Shown here: in pieces, positions 9,476 to 18,150 of the stretch
Layout of the letters: each line of letters opens with the position of its first letter
Position numbering within the stretch: the stretch's first letter is position 1
Assembly: GCF_008727735.1 (NCBI RefSeq)
Contig: NZ_CP044227.1
Location: 2,615,001 to 2,679,000, forward strand
Length of the DNA stretch: 64,000 bases
Direction of reading: 5' to 3'
DNA from: Flintibacter sp. KGMB00164
GTDB lineage: Bacteria > Bacillota > Clostridia > Oscillospirales > Oscillospiraceae
Notes under the pieces: generated by a model
The model's input: the letters and a program-made list of their open reading frames with translations, nothing else
Told to the model about the DNA's origin: nothing
Database searches by the model: none
Made by a program: the position numbers and the translations under genes

Positions 9476-10783
9476 TCATCCTCCCGTCTTCCACTGGCTG
9501 GCCGCCGCCCAGGAGGCGCTCACCTGCTGTGCCCCGCTGTCCAGATACAACAGCAGCAGCTCCTCGCCCTCGTGGCCCTTGGCCTCCATGGCCGCCATAG
9601 CCTGGAGCTGAGGCAGCACCACCGAGGTGGTCCCGCTGTCTGTGTAGCTGCGGAAATGCAGGGTAAAGCTGTTCACCCGGCCGCCGCTGACCTGGAAGCT
9701 GGCCGCATAGCCCTCCTCCCCCAGACGCACCGGCACTCCATTGAGCAGATACCCAAATTCGATCTGCCAGCTCTCCGCTCCGGTCTCTTCCACTGACATC
9801 AGATAGATCCGGGCCTGACCGCCCAGTTCTCCCAGGGTGTCTGTGGCCAGCTGGCGGCAGCTCTCCACTGCCCAGTACACCCCTGAACCGGCCACCGGAT
9901 AGCGGATTGCTCCGTCATCGGCGGCGGTAAAGGTCACTGTGCCGTCCGAGGCCAGGCGCAAGGTATCGTTTCCGTTTCGGATGACCTGCTCATCGGAGGT
10001 GATATAGGATACGCTGGAGTCGGCGGAGAAGTCCAGCTTCTGCCGCACCAGCGCCTGGGCGCTCTCCTGCTCCAGAGGATTGGCCGCCTGGTAGACCTTG
10101 GGGGCAATGTTCTCCCCCAGCAGCAGCGTATCGGGCGCCAGGGCGCTGTACTCCTCCTGCTCAAAGGCAAAGTGGGCTCCGTTATCCTTAACGCCGGACA
10201 CCGCCTCACTCAGGCGGTTGACATCCACCATGCTGCATACCGCCCGGAAGTATGTCCCGTTCTGGGCGCTGTAATAGATGACAGCCTGCCCGTCCTGAGA
10301 GGTCAGCACCAGACGGCGCAGCGTACCACTCAGCTGCTCATTGTTTACCGAAAGCCACCCGTTCAGCACGGAAAACGGCAGGTCGTCCTGCCAGTCAAAA
10401 TACACCCCCGGCGCGGTATTCAGGGCCTGACGCCACGCCTGCTGATCCACGCTCTCCGGAGTGCCGGCGCTGCTCAGGGCCTCCACCAGCAGGCTGTACA
10501 CCTGCTGAAACAGGGCGTCCTGTGCCTCCTGGTCATACTGCACCCCGTAGCGCAGCGTCTCCTCTCCCCCCCGGATGGTCACCGCCATACGCAGGGGCTG
10601 GGCGGCCAGGGTGCGGCTCTCCTGAGTGGTCTGTCCGCCGCTCTCTCTGCTCTCCGAAGGAAGCAGCCCGCTGAGGGCCACAGGCAGCTGGGTGCGCACC
10701 GCGAGATAGACCGCCGAGCAGCTCAGCAGCACGATCAGCAGGCTCTTCACCCGTTCTACCAATTTTTTATTCTTCTTAAACAT
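9476..10783 (-). CDS. yycH: YycH-like WalRK accessory protein
   Basis: This 435-residue product begins with a basic segment and a membrane helix (KSLLIVLLSCSAVYLAVRT, about 14-32). The rest is a large extracytoplasmic region without enzyme motifs. This is the topology of YycH (WalH), which with YycI contacts the WalK kinase. The first 8 bases overlap the end of walK, so the two are translationally coupled. As with yycI, the assignment is based mainly on gene order and architecture. Confidence 0.75.
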   Translation of the reverse strand: MFKKNKKLVERVKSLLIVLLSCSAVYLAVRTQLPVALSGLLPSESRESGGQTTQESRTLAAQPLRMAVTIRGGEETLRYGVQYDQEAQDALFQQVYSLLVEALSSAGTPESVDQQAWRQALNTAPGVYFDWQDDLPFSVLNGWLSVNNEQLSGTLRRLVLTSQDGQAVIYYSAQNGTYFRAVCSMVDVNRLSEAVSGVKDNGAHFAFEQEEYSALAPDTLLLGENIAPKVYQAANPLEQESAQALVRQKLDFSADSSVSYITSDEQVIRNGNDTLRLASDGTVTFTAADDGAIRYPVAGSGVYWAVESCRQLATDTLGELGGQARIYLMSVEETGAESWQIEFGYLLNGVPVRLGEEGYAASFQVSGGRVNSFTLHFRSYTDSGTTSVVLPQLQAMAAMEAKGHEGEELLLLYLDSGAQQVSASWAAASQWKTGG

Positions 10784-12545
10784 GGCTGGGACCCTCGATC
10801 TTCAGTTCCATGCGCATGGACAGGCCGGGGCCTTCCCGGTCCACCAGTTCCAGCACGCCCTCGTGGCGGTCCACGATCTCCTTGGCAATGGACAGTCCCA
10901 GGCCGGTTCCTCCCGACTGGCGGGAGCGGGCCTTATCCACCCGGTAGAAGCGCTCGAAAATACGGGGCCGGTCCTTTGGAGGAATACCGATGCCGTCGTC
11001 GTCCACCTGCATCCACACCCGGTCTCCCTCCCGTCCGGCGGAGACCAGGATATGTCCTCCGTTGGGCGTATACTTGATGGAATTGGAGACGATGTTCATC
11101 ATCACCTGGAGCACACGCTCCCGGTCGGCCACAACGGCGGGCAGATCGGGCTCTAGACGCAGCTTCATCTTGTGGTCGTGGCGCTGGGCCTCCATGTACA
11201 CGGCGTTGTACAGATCCTGTACCGCCACATCGAAGGGGAAGCGCACCAGATGCAGCTCGTCCTTTCCCGAGTCGAACCGGGACAGGGTGAGCAGGTCCTG
11301 CACGATATGGGTCATGCGGTCGCTCTCGTTGAGGATGACCCCCAAAAACTTCTTTTCTGTGGCGGGAGGCAGCTCTCCGGCGCTGTCCGAGAGGGTCTCG
11401 GCGTAGCTGCGGATGTTGGTGAGGGGGGTGCGCAGCTCGTGGGAAACATTGGCCACAAATTCCCGCTGCATATCCTGGGTTTTCCGCTGCTGGGTCACAT
11501 CGTGGAGCACCACCAGCACGCCGCCCTGGCGGTCCCGGTCAAAGGGAGCCAGCAGCAGCTGCAGGAAGCGTTCTCCCTCCCAGCGCTCCTCCTCCAGATA
11601 GTCAGGAGCCTGGAGCACCTGTTCCAGAGAAAGCAGATCACCGAAGAGCTCCTCATAGGTAGCCTCGGCAGTAATGGTACGGCCCAGCATCTCCTCGGCG
11701 GCAGGATTGGAGTGGATGACCTCTCCGTTGCGGGAAAAGGCCACCACACCGTCGGTCATGTGCAAAAACAGGGTGTCCAGCTTGTTGCGCTCATTTTCCA
11801 CCTGGCGCAGGGTGTCTTGAAGCTGCCCGGCCATGTCGTTAAAGGTATCGGTGAGTACGCCGATCTCATCCCGGGAGGCCACCTGGATCTTTCGGGAGAA
11901 GTCTCCGTGGGCCACACGCATGGCACCCTCGGTGAGGCGCTGGATGGGGATGATCATGGTCTTGGACAGCAGGAAGGACAACAGGATAGAGATGACCAGA
12001 CCAAAGACCAGGGACTCCAAAATCAGCACAAACATCTGGCTGATGAGGCTGTTCACCGTGGTCTTGTTGTCCAGGATATAGATCACATAGGAGGAGCCGC
12101 CCCGGTCCAGGGTGATGGCCACATCCATATAGTCGGCGGCCATATTGGGACTGCTGGAGTCCTCCCCGGTGGCCAGTGCGTGGGTGAGATTGGCCGAATC
12201 ATAGGACAGGTTCTTACCCGCATCGTCGTTGTTGCCGGCCAGGTACTCCCCGGTCTCCCCGTCCAGGATAAACAGGGTGCGGCTGTAACCGTTCAGGCCC
12301 AGCTCGCCGGAGTAGGTCTCCAGGATGTCAAGGATGGCCTGGGCTCCGTCTTCCTCCCCCTGGGTGGCCGTGGTCAGATCCCGGGTCAGGGACTCCCGGG
12401 CGAACACATTGGACATCTGGGTATAGAAGTCCTCCAGATAGAATGCCATGACGGAGTTGATGAGAAAGGCGCCCACCACTGTCATCAGCGACAGGATGAG
12501 CAGCACCATGATCATCACCAGCTTCATGTGCAGGCTGCGCAGCAC
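10776..12545 (-). CDS. walK: Sensor histidine kinase WalK
   Basis: The 589-residue kinase has two membrane segments (about 9-30 and 170-192) enclosing an extracytoplasmic sensor domain. A HAMP domain (IPIQRLTEGAMRVAHGDF) and a PAS region near 260-350 follow. The HisKA phospho-acceptor segment is FVANVSHELRTPLTNIRSY, and the HATPase boxes include NIVSNSIKYTP and GTGLGLSIAKEIV. This is the WalK (YycG) order. WalK adjusts peptidoglycan hydrolase expression through WalR. The start is GTG at 12545, preceded by GGGGGAG. It sits 41 bp after walR and overlaps yycH. Confidence 0.93.
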   Translation of the reverse strand: MLRSLHMKLVMIMVLLILSLMTVVGAFLINSVMAFYLEDFYTQMSNVFARESLTRDLTTATQGEEDGAQAILDILETYSGELGLNGYSRTLFILDGETGEYLAGNNDDAGKNLSYDSANLTHALATGEDSSSPNMAADYMDVAITLDRGGSSYVIYILDNKTTVNSLISQMFVLILESLVFGLVISILLSFLLSKTMIIPIQRLTEGAMRVAHGDFSRKIQVASRDEIGVLTDTFNDMAGQLQDTLRQVENERNKLDTLFLHMTDGVVAFSRNGEVIHSNPAAEEMLGRTITAEATYEELFGDLLSLEQVLQAPDYLEEERWEGERFLQLLLAPFDRDRQGGVLVVLHDVTQQRKTQDMQREFVANVSHELRTPLTNIRSYAETLSDSAGELPPATEKKFLGVILNESDRMTHIVQDLLTLSRFDSGKDELHLVRFPFDVAVQDLYNAVYMEAQRHDHKMKLRLEPDLPAVVADRERVLQVMMNIVSNSIKYTPNGGHILVSAGREGDRVWMQVDDDGIGIPPKDRPRIFERFYRVDKARSRQSGGTGLGLSIAKEIVDRHEGVLELVDREGPGLSMRMELKIEGPSHV

Positions 12546-12586
12546 GGCACACTCCCCCCTTTTTCTTCCTTTCTAAGATTCCGCGG

Positions 12587-13300
12587 TCATTCCCCGCCGA
12601 ACAGGTAGCCCATCCCTCGTTTTGTTACAATGAACTTGGGAGAGGCGGGATCGTCCTCGATCTTCTCGCGCAGACGGCGCACCGCCACATCCACGGCCCG
12701 CACGTCGCCCACGTAGCCCTCATAGTTCCACACATGCTCCATCAACGCCTCCCGAGAGAACACCTTTCCCGGCTGGGAGGCCAGATAGCAGATGAGATCG
12801 TACTCCCGCTGAGTGAGCTCCAGGGGATTGCCGTCCTTATAAACGGTGGCCTTCTCCTGGTCCACCACCACCCGGCCCAGCTCCAGTCGCTTGCCCGAGG
12901 CAGGCTGAGCCTGCTCTCCCTGGGCGGGAGCCATAGCGGAGCGGCGGATGTTGGCCTTGACCCGGGCCAGCAGTTCCCGCATGCCGAAGGGCTTTGTGAT
13001 ATAGTCGTCTGCCCCCAGCTCCAGGCCCAGCACCTTGTCGGCCTCCTCCTCCCGGGCAGTGAGCATCAGGATGGGCACCGCACTGCCCGTCTCCCGGATG
13101 CGGCGGCACACCTCAAAGCCGTCCATCCCCGGCAGCATCAGATCCAGCAGCACCAGGTCGGGGTTCTGCTCCAGGGCCAGCTGCAAACCGGTGTTGCCGT
13201 CGTAGGCCTCCAGGGTGTCGTATCCCTCCCGCTCCAGATTAAAGGACAGGATGTCCACAATATTCTGCTCGTCCTCTACAATGAGCACGGTTTTTCCCAC
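12587..13300 (-). CDS. walR: Response regulator WalR
   Basis: An OmpR/PhoB-type regulator: receiver domain from KTVLIVEDEQN with the phospho-acceptor aspartate in LVLLDLMLPGMDG, the switch lysine in DDYITKPFG, and a C-terminal winged helix ending VTKRGMGYLFGGE. A short Ala/Gln-rich linker (AMAPAQGEQAQPASG) joins the domains. It controls autolysin and cell-wall genes as partner of WalK. I chose GTG at 13300 because GAGAGGGGG stands 8 bases upstream; a TTG at 13318 overlapping the nudix stop codon would add six residues. The nudix gene is immediately upstream and probably co-transcribed. Confidence 0.94.
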   Translation of the reverse strand: MGKTVLIVEDEQNIVDILSFNLEREGYDTLEAYDGNTGLQLALEQNPDLVLLDLMLPGMDGFEVCRRIRETGSAVPILMLTAREEEADKVLGLELGADDYITKPFGMRELLARVKANIRRSAMAPAQGEQAQPASGKRLELGRVVVDQEKATVYKDGNPLELTQREYDLICYLASQPGKVFSREALMEHVWNYEGYVGDVRAVDVAVRRLREKIEDDPASPKFIVTKRGMGYLFGGE

Positions 13301-13314
13301 AGTGCCGCCCCCTC

Positions 13315-13851
13315 TCAAAGGCCCAGCAGGACCTTGGTCTTAAGCACAGTGGCCACCGTCTTGGCGTCCTCTACTGTGCCGTCCATCACCTGCTCCAGCA
13401 GCTGCTGGAAGGGCATGGTGATCACATTCAAAAATTCATCCTCGTCCGGGTGGCTCTCCTTCTTGCGCAGGTCCCGGGCCAGGTACATGTGAAGGCGCTC
13501 GGTGCAAAAACCCGGAGAGGCCAGCAGGCAGCCCAAGTAGGTCAGCTCTCCGGCCTCCAGGCCGGTCTCCTCGCTCAGCTCCCGGATAGCGGCAGGGCGG
13601 TGGTCCTCTCCGGCGTCCAGCTTGCCCGCAGGCAGCTCCAGCAGCACCTGGTGGAAGGGGTAGCGGTACTGCTGCACCAGGGTGACGTTGTTCTCCTCAT
13701 CCAGGGCCAGGATGGCCACGCCGCCGGGGTGCTCCACCACTTCCCGGGTGGCCACCTTGCCGTCGGGCAGCTGGGCCTGATCTACTTTTAAGGTTACGAT
13801 GACCCCATCAAACAGGGTCTTACTCTCTACCGTACGCTCGGTCAAATCCAT
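13315..13851 (-). CDS. Nudix hydrolase, probable ADP-ribose pyrophosphatase
   Basis: The 178-residue protein carries a perfect nudix box, G-x5-E-x7-RE-x2-EE-x-G, starting GKLDAGEDHRPAAIREL near residue 78. The preceding LVQQYRYPFHQVLLELPAGK is typical of the NudF/ADP-ribose pyrophosphatase group, which hydrolyses ADP-ribose and similar nucleoside diphosphate sugars. The ATG at 13851 has GGGAGGAAA upstream; the longer open frame back to 14064 runs through the promoter and hairpins and is not coding. It is the first gene of the nudix-walR-walK-yycH-yycI operon. Confidence 0.9.
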   Translation of the reverse strand: MDLTERTVESKTLFDGVIVTLKVDQAQLPDGKVATREVVEHPGGVAILALDEENNVTLVQQYRYPFHQVLLELPAGKLDAGEDHRPAAIRELSEETGLEAGELTYLGCLLASPGFCTERLHMYLARDLRKKESHPDEDEFLNVITMPFQQLLEQVMDGTVEDAKTVATVLKTKVLLGL

Positions 13852-13911
13852 GTGATCGTTTCCTCCCTTACGTATCCCGCTCCCCGCTTGGGCAGGGACA
13901 TAGATAGTAGT

Positions 13912-13940
13912 ATTATACCACCGTTCCTGTCCAGGGTAAA
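13912..13940 (-). promoter_or_regulatory. Promoter of the nudix-wal operon
   Basis: Minus strand -35 TTTACC (13935-13940), 17-base spacer and perfect -10 TATAAT (13912-13917), about 60 bases upstream of the nudix start. Confidence 0.7.
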
Positions 13941-13944
13941 GCAA

Positions 13945-14197
13945 AAGCCGCCTGCGTGTCTGCAGGCGGCTTACCGTCGAAAAAGTGGCCTGGCCACTTT
14001 TTCGAATCAGGATGCATGCAAGACAGGCCTCGATTCCTTCCGGAAAAGTCGGCCTGTCTTGCATGAGAAGTGTTATTTCCGACGCACGTGTCGCCGGAAA
14101 TAACGAAATTTCACTTTATTCCGCCGCTTACACGCGGCGGAACTCCTTGCAGGAGGGCTTCATACAAAAACCGCCCGCGTATCCGCGGGCGGTTTTT
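13945..14197. repeat. Array of seven inverted repeats in the nudix-ilvE intergenic region
   Basis: The 366-bp gap between the nudix gene and ilvE is packed with inverted repeats: 13945-13972 (11-bp arms); 13977-14005 (14-bp arms, 1-base centre); 14015-14065 (15-bp arms around a 21-base loop holding TTCCGGAA); 14072-14104 (10-bp arms); 14119-14142 (9-bp arms); 14143-14155 (5-bp arms); and 14166-14197 (14-bp arms). Arm sequences differ from one another. The last, and perhaps the first, can act as minus-strand terminators; the others have no such explanation. No convincing ORF lies here. It could be a structured RNA gene or a graveyard of small palindromic elements. Confidence 0.85.
14166..14197 (-). 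terminator. Terminator of ilvE
   Basis: AAAAACCGCCCGCG and CGCGGGCGGTTTTT form a perfect 14-bp stem with a TATC loop 20 bases after the ilvE stop; on the minus strand a T-run ends it. Confidence 0.9.
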
Positions 14198-14217
14198 GGA
14201 AATGATTTCTTAAAAAA

Positions 14218-15285
14218 TCAGCACAGCTTCATGATCCAGTCGTGGGGATCCTGAGCGCGGCCCCACTGGATATCGGTGAGGGCGTCGTACAGGCGCTGGG
14301 TGACCTCGCCGATCTGGTTGTTGGAGACGGTGACCTTCTTGTCGCCCATGGCCAGCTCGCCGATGGGGGAGACAACGGCGGCGGTGCCGGTGCCCCAGGC
14401 CTCTTCCAGGGTGCCGTTCTCGGCGGCCTCGAAGAGCTCCTCGGCGGAGATGCGGCGCTCCTCCACCTCGTAGCCCCAGTCCTTCAGCAGCTGGATGCAG
14501 GAGCGGCGGGTGATGCCGTCCAGCACGGAGCCGTTCAGGTCGGGGGTGAGGATCTTGCCAGCCACCTTGAACATCACGTTCATGGAGCCGACCTCCTCAA
14601 TGTACTTGCGGTGCACGCCGTCCAGCCACAGAACCTGGCTGTAGCCGTTGGCCTCAGCCCGGTCGCCGGCCCGCAGGGAGGCAGCGTAGTTGCCGCCGGT
14701 CTTGGCCATACCGGTGCCGCCCTTGACGGCGCGGACGTCCTGGTCCTCCACGTAGATCTTCACGGGATCCAGGCCCTCGGGATAGTAGGCGCCCACGGGG
14801 CAGACGATGACGATGTACTGGCAGTGGTGAGAGCTATGTACGCCCAGAGCGGCGTCCAGGCCCACCATGAAGGGGCGGATGTACAGGGAGGTATCCTTCG
14901 CGGAGGGCACCCAGTCCTGCTCCAGCTTTACCAGCTCGGTGATGCCCGCCAGGGCCAGCTCCTCGGGGATCTGGGGCAGGGACATACGGGCGGCGGAGTT
15001 GTTCATGCGGCGCACGTTGTCCAGGGGGCGGAACAGCTGGATGGAACCGTCAGCGGTGCGGTAAGCCTTCAGGCCCTCAAAGATCTCCTGAGCATAGTGG
15101 AGCACCTTGGCGGCGGGGTCAATGGCCAGAGGGCCATAGGGCACGATGCGGGGATCATGCCAGCCCTGACCGGCATCATAGTCCACGATGAACATATGGT
15201 CGGTCATAGCCTTGCCGAACACCAGGGTGGAGGGGTCGGGCTTCTCCTTGAGCGTCTGGGCGCGAGTGATCTTGATCTCTTCCAT
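14218..15285 (-). CDS. ilvE: Branched-chain amino acid aminotransferase
   Basis: The 355-residue enzyme is a class IV PLP aminotransferase that makes leucine, isoleucine and valine from their 2-keto acids (and the reverse). Key regions are VLHYAQEIFEGLKAYR near residue 58, SLYIRPFMVG near 130, and KGGTGMAKTGGNYAASL near 195 containing the PLP lysine. Length fits the eukaryote-like IlvE group (about 355). Two in-frame ATGs are close together; the second (15285) has the better 9-base spacing to AGGAGG. It is a single-gene unit with its own promoter and terminator. The leader is about 95 bases and shows no T-box. Confidence 0.96.
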   Translation of the reverse strand: MEEIKITRAQTLKEKPDPSTLVFGKAMTDHMFIVDYDAGQGWHDPRIVPYGPLAIDPAAKVLHYAQEIFEGLKAYRTADGSIQLFRPLDNVRRMNNSAARMSLPQIPEELALAGITELVKLEQDWVPSAKDTSLYIRPFMVGLDAALGVHSSHHCQYIVIVCPVGAYYPEGLDPVKIYVEDQDVRAVKGGTGMAKTGGNYAASLRAGDRAEANGYSQVLWLDGVHRKYIEEVGSMNVMFKVAGKILTPDLNGSVLDGITRRSCIQLLKDWGYEVEERRISAEELFEAAENGTLEEAWGTGTAAVVSPIGELAMGDKKVTVSNNQIGEVTQRLYDALTDIQWGRAQDPHDWIMKLC

Positions 15286-15386
15286 ATACATTAGCCTCCT
15301 AAGGTTCATTTTTAACAGGCTTTGGTTCACGTGACGTCATTTGGCCCTGTGGGGCCTCAGTAGGCGGGGACCACGCTTGTTTCCCT

Positions 15387-15415
15387 ATTATACCAGCCTT
15401 TTTTCCCCCTTGCAA
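15387..15415 (-). promoter_or_regulatory. Promoter of ilvE
   Basis: Minus strand -35 TTGCAA (15410-15415), 17-base spacer, -10 TATAAT (15387-15392). Confidence 0.75.
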
Positions 15416-15511
15416 TGGCTCAATTTCCAGGGGGGCAGGATTTTTTTGCCGTGCTCCCGCTTCCATTTCTCCCTGCACCGCCCCCACCGGCAGTTTCCAC
15501 TTTGGTTTTGG

Positions 15512-15540
15512 TTGTAATTCCTCCGGCAATCTGATATAAT
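15512..15540 (+). promoter_or_regulatory. Promoter of gdpP
   Basis: -35 TTGTAA (15512-15517), 17-base spacer, -10 TATAAT (15535-15540), 44 bases before the gdpP start. Confidence 0.75.
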
Positions 15541-15584
15541 TTAGTTCTGATTTTGTGATTCTTGCAGAAGGGAGGCTTTCTCTC

Positions 15585-17567
15585 TTGAACCGAAAAATAT
15601 CCAAGCTTCTCCAGCCCAGTGTGCAGCTGTATTTTGTGATCCTGATCCTGTTTGCCCTGGCCTCCGCCCTGTTTTCCATTCCTCTGGCGGTGCTGGAAGC
15701 TGTGGTGGTGCTGATCCTGGGGCTGTATACCCGCACCAGCGGCCACAAGCGCCGCCGGGAGATCACCAAGTACATTGAAAATATCACCGGCAACGTGGAT
15801 GTGGCCACAAAAGATACTATGGTCAACTCCCCCCTGCCCATGGTGATCTTCCGTCCGGAGAGCGACGATATCATCTGGACCAACGACCGCTTCCTGCGCC
15901 TCACCGGCGACCGGGAGCACCTCTTCGACGCCAAGCTCTCCTCCGTCGTCCCCGGCTTTGACACCCGGTGGCTGCTGGAGGGCAAAAACGAGTGTCCCGA
16001 CCATGTGAGCTTCTGCGGCCGCCGGTTTGTGGTCTACGGCCACCTGGTACGTACCGGCGACAAGGGCGGCGGCTTCCTGGCCACCACCTACTGGGTGGAC
16101 GTCACCGAGCTGTGCGAGACCCGGGACAAGTATCTGGCCTCCCGCCCGGTGATGGCGGTGCTGCTGCTGGACAACTACGAGGACCTGATGAAAAACCTGA
16201 CGGAGAACGAGCGCTCCGCCATCTACTCCGAGATCAACGCCCGTCTGGACGCTTGGGTGGCCGACACTCACGGCATGCTCCGCCGGGTGGAGCGGGACCG
16301 GTACTACTACATCTTTGAGGAGCAGTATCTGGCCCGGTTTATCGAAAAGAAGTTTGACATTCTGGACACCATTCGCCAGGTTTCCAACCCCAGCGGCATC
16401 GCCGCCACCTTCTCCATCGGCGTGGGCAAGGACGGCAGTTCCTTCCAGGAGCTGATGCAGTTTGCCAACCTGTCCATTGAGATGGCCCTGTCCCGGGGCG
16501 GCGATCAGGCGGTGGTACGCAACCAGTTCACCTTCGAGTTCTACGGCGGCCGCTCCAAGGAGACGGAAAAGCGCACCAAGGTAAAAAGCCGGGTCATGGC
16601 CAACGCCCTGTCCGCCCTGGTGGCCGACTCCTCCCAGGTGTTTATCATGGGCCACAAGTCCCCCGACAACGACTGCATGGGCGCCGCCGCCGGCGTGTGC
16701 GCCATTGCCCGGAAGAAGGGGGTCCCCGCCCACATCATCCGGGAGGCAGGCTCTCCCCCGGCCAAGGTTCTGATGGACAAGCTGGCCCATCTGGAGGAGT
16801 ATCAGGACTGTTTCCTCTCCGCCCAGGAGGCTCTGCTGCTGGCGGACAACCGCTCCCTGGTGGTGGTGGTGGACACCAACCGCCCCGAGCAGGTCCAGTC
16901 CCTGGATCTGGTGCAGTCCTGCAACCGGGTGGCCGTCATCGATCACCACCGCCGGGCCGCCACCTATATTGAGGGTGCCGCCCTCAACTACCACGAACCC
17001 TATGCCTCCTCCGCCAGTGAGCTGGTCACTGAGCTATTGCAGTACATCGCCGACCCCACCGATCTCACCCGGGCGGAGGCCGAGGCCCTGCTGGCGGGTA
17101 TCGTGCTGGACACCAAGAACTTTACCATGCGCACCGGTGGGCGCACCTTTGAGGCCGCCGCCTTCCTGCGCCGGGCGGGCGCCGACACCGCGGAGGTAAA
17201 GAAACTCTTCCAGAACGATCTGGAGGGCACCATTGCCAAGTACGCCATCATTCAAAACGCCAAGCTCTACCGGGACAAGATCGCCATTGCCGTGGTGGAC
17301 CACACCGTGGGCCGTATCGTGGCCGCTCAGGCCGCTGACGAGCTTTTGAACATCATCGGCATCGACACCTCCTTTGTCCTCTACCCCGACGGCGAGCGGG
17401 TCATTATCTCTGCCCGCTCCATGGGAGATACCAACGTACAGGTCATTCTGGAGAAGCTGGGCGGCGGCGGCAATGCCGCGGCGGCCGGCGGCCAGATTTC
17501 CGGCAAGTCCCTCTCCCAGGTGGCCACCGAGCTTACTCAGGCCATCGACCAGTACCTGGAGGGCTGA
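15585..17567 (+). CDS. gdpP: c-di-AMP phosphodiesterase GdpP (YybT)
   Basis: The 660-residue protein has two N-terminal membrane helices (about 10-50), a PAS-like domain, a degenerate GGDEF domain (IATFSIGVGKDGS), a DHH phosphoesterase core (GHKSPDNDCMGAA near 355, then VVDTNRP and IDHHRRA) and a DHHA1 domain. It hydrolyses cyclic di-AMP and so influences potassium and cell-wall balance. The DHHA1 glycine motif reads GGGGNAAAAGGQ; the histidine that usually follows GGGG is missing. TTG at 15585 was chosen because AAGGGAGG stands 8 bases before it. rplI and dnaB follow, the conserved order in Firmicutes. Confidence 0.93.
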   Translation: MNRKISKLLQPSVQLYFVILILFALASALFSIPLAVLEAVVVLILGLYTRTSGHKRRREITKYIENITGNVDVATKDTMVNSPLPMVIFRPESDDIIWTNDRFLRLTGDREHLFDAKLSSVVPGFDTRWLLEGKNECPDHVSFCGRRFVVYGHLVRTGDKGGGFLATTYWVDVTELCETRDKYLASRPVMAVLLLDNYEDLMKNLTENERSAIYSEINARLDAWVADTHGMLRRVERDRYYYIFEEQYLARFIEKKFDILDTIRQVSNPSGIAATFSIGVGKDGSSFQELMQFANLSIEMALSRGGDQAVVRNQFTFEFYGGRSKETEKRTKVKSRVMANALSALVADSSQVFIMGHKSPDNDCMGAAAGVCAIARKKGVPAHIIREAGSPPAKVLMDKLAHLEEYQDCFLSAQEALLLADNRSLVVVVDTNRPEQVQSLDLVQSCNRVAVIDHHRRAATYIEGAALNYHEPYASSASELVTELLQYIADPTDLTRAEAEALLAGIVLDTKNFTMRTGGRTFEAAAFLRRAGADTAEVKKLFQNDLEGTIAKYAIIQNAKLYRDKIAIAVVDHTVGRIVAAQAADELLNIIGIDTSFVLYPDGERVIISARSMGDTNVQVILEKLGGGGNAAAAGGQISGKSLSQVATELTQAIDQYLEG

Positions 17568-17642
17568 CCCCACCAACCGCAGCCGATTTTGGCTGATTCC
17601 ATACCCATTTGGTTTAAAATCAAGAAAGCGAGGAAATTTACC

Positions 17643-18089
17643 ATGAAAGTGATTTTGCAGCAGGACGTGAAGGGCCAGGGCAAGAAGGGCCAGCTGGTGG
17701 ACGTATCCGACGGTTACGCCCGCAACTTCCTGCTTCCCAAGAAGCTGGCGGTCATCGCCACCGCCGAGAACCTGAACACCATGAAGCAGCAGGAGAAGGC
17801 CCGCAAGGCCCAGCAGGCCGCCGAGAAGGCGGAGGCCGAGGCTCTGTCCAAGAAGCTGGAGAGCCTCACCGTGAAGGTGGCCGCCAAGGCCGGCGAGGGC
17901 GGACGTCTGTTCGGTGCCGTCACCGCCAAGGAGATCTCCGAGTGCCTGGCCCAGCAGCACGGCCTGAACATCGCCAAGACCAAGCTGGTGCTGGACGAGC
18001 CCATCAAGGCCTGCGGCGGCTACAAGATCAAGGCCAAGCTGGGCTATGAGATCGTGGGCACCGTCAACGTGATGGTAGTGGAGGCCTGA
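17643..18089 (+). CDS. rplI: Ribosomal protein bL9
   Basis: The 148-residue protein begins MKVILQQDVKGQGKKGQLV and contains the bL9 signature segment GYARNFLLPKKLAV near residue 24, a long charged connecting helix, and the C-terminal RNA-binding domain with GGRLFGAVTAKEI. It binds 23S rRNA near the L1 stalk base. The ATG at 17643 follows GCGAGGA; an upstream in-frame ATG (17589) lacks homology. It lies between gdpP and dnaB in a conserved cluster. Confidence 0.98.
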   Translation: MKVILQQDVKGQGKKGQLVDVSDGYARNFLLPKKLAVIATAENLNTMKQQEKARKAQQAAEKAEAEALSKKLESLTVKVAAKAGEGGRLFGAVTAKEISECLAQQHGLNIAKTKLVLDEPIKACGGYKIKAKLGYEIVGTVNVMVVEA

Positions 18090-18150
18090 TTTCCCTCTCC
18101 CGCCGCGATAACCCATTGAAACGAAACACCAAAGAAAGGAGGCCGATGAC

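Noticed and set aside
13852-14103. A short plus-strand ORF and upstream extension of the nudix frame through the hairpin array
   Set aside because: Neither has a ribosome site; the arms of the inverted repeats dominate the sequence and the nudix family start is at 13851.
13945-14197. Possible CRISPR array
   Set aside because: The palindromes differ from each other and there are no equal-length spacers or repeated units.
15286-15400. T-box or leader attenuator before ilvE
   Set aside because: The leader is only about 95 bases, with no T-box sequence, specifier loop or terminator hairpin.
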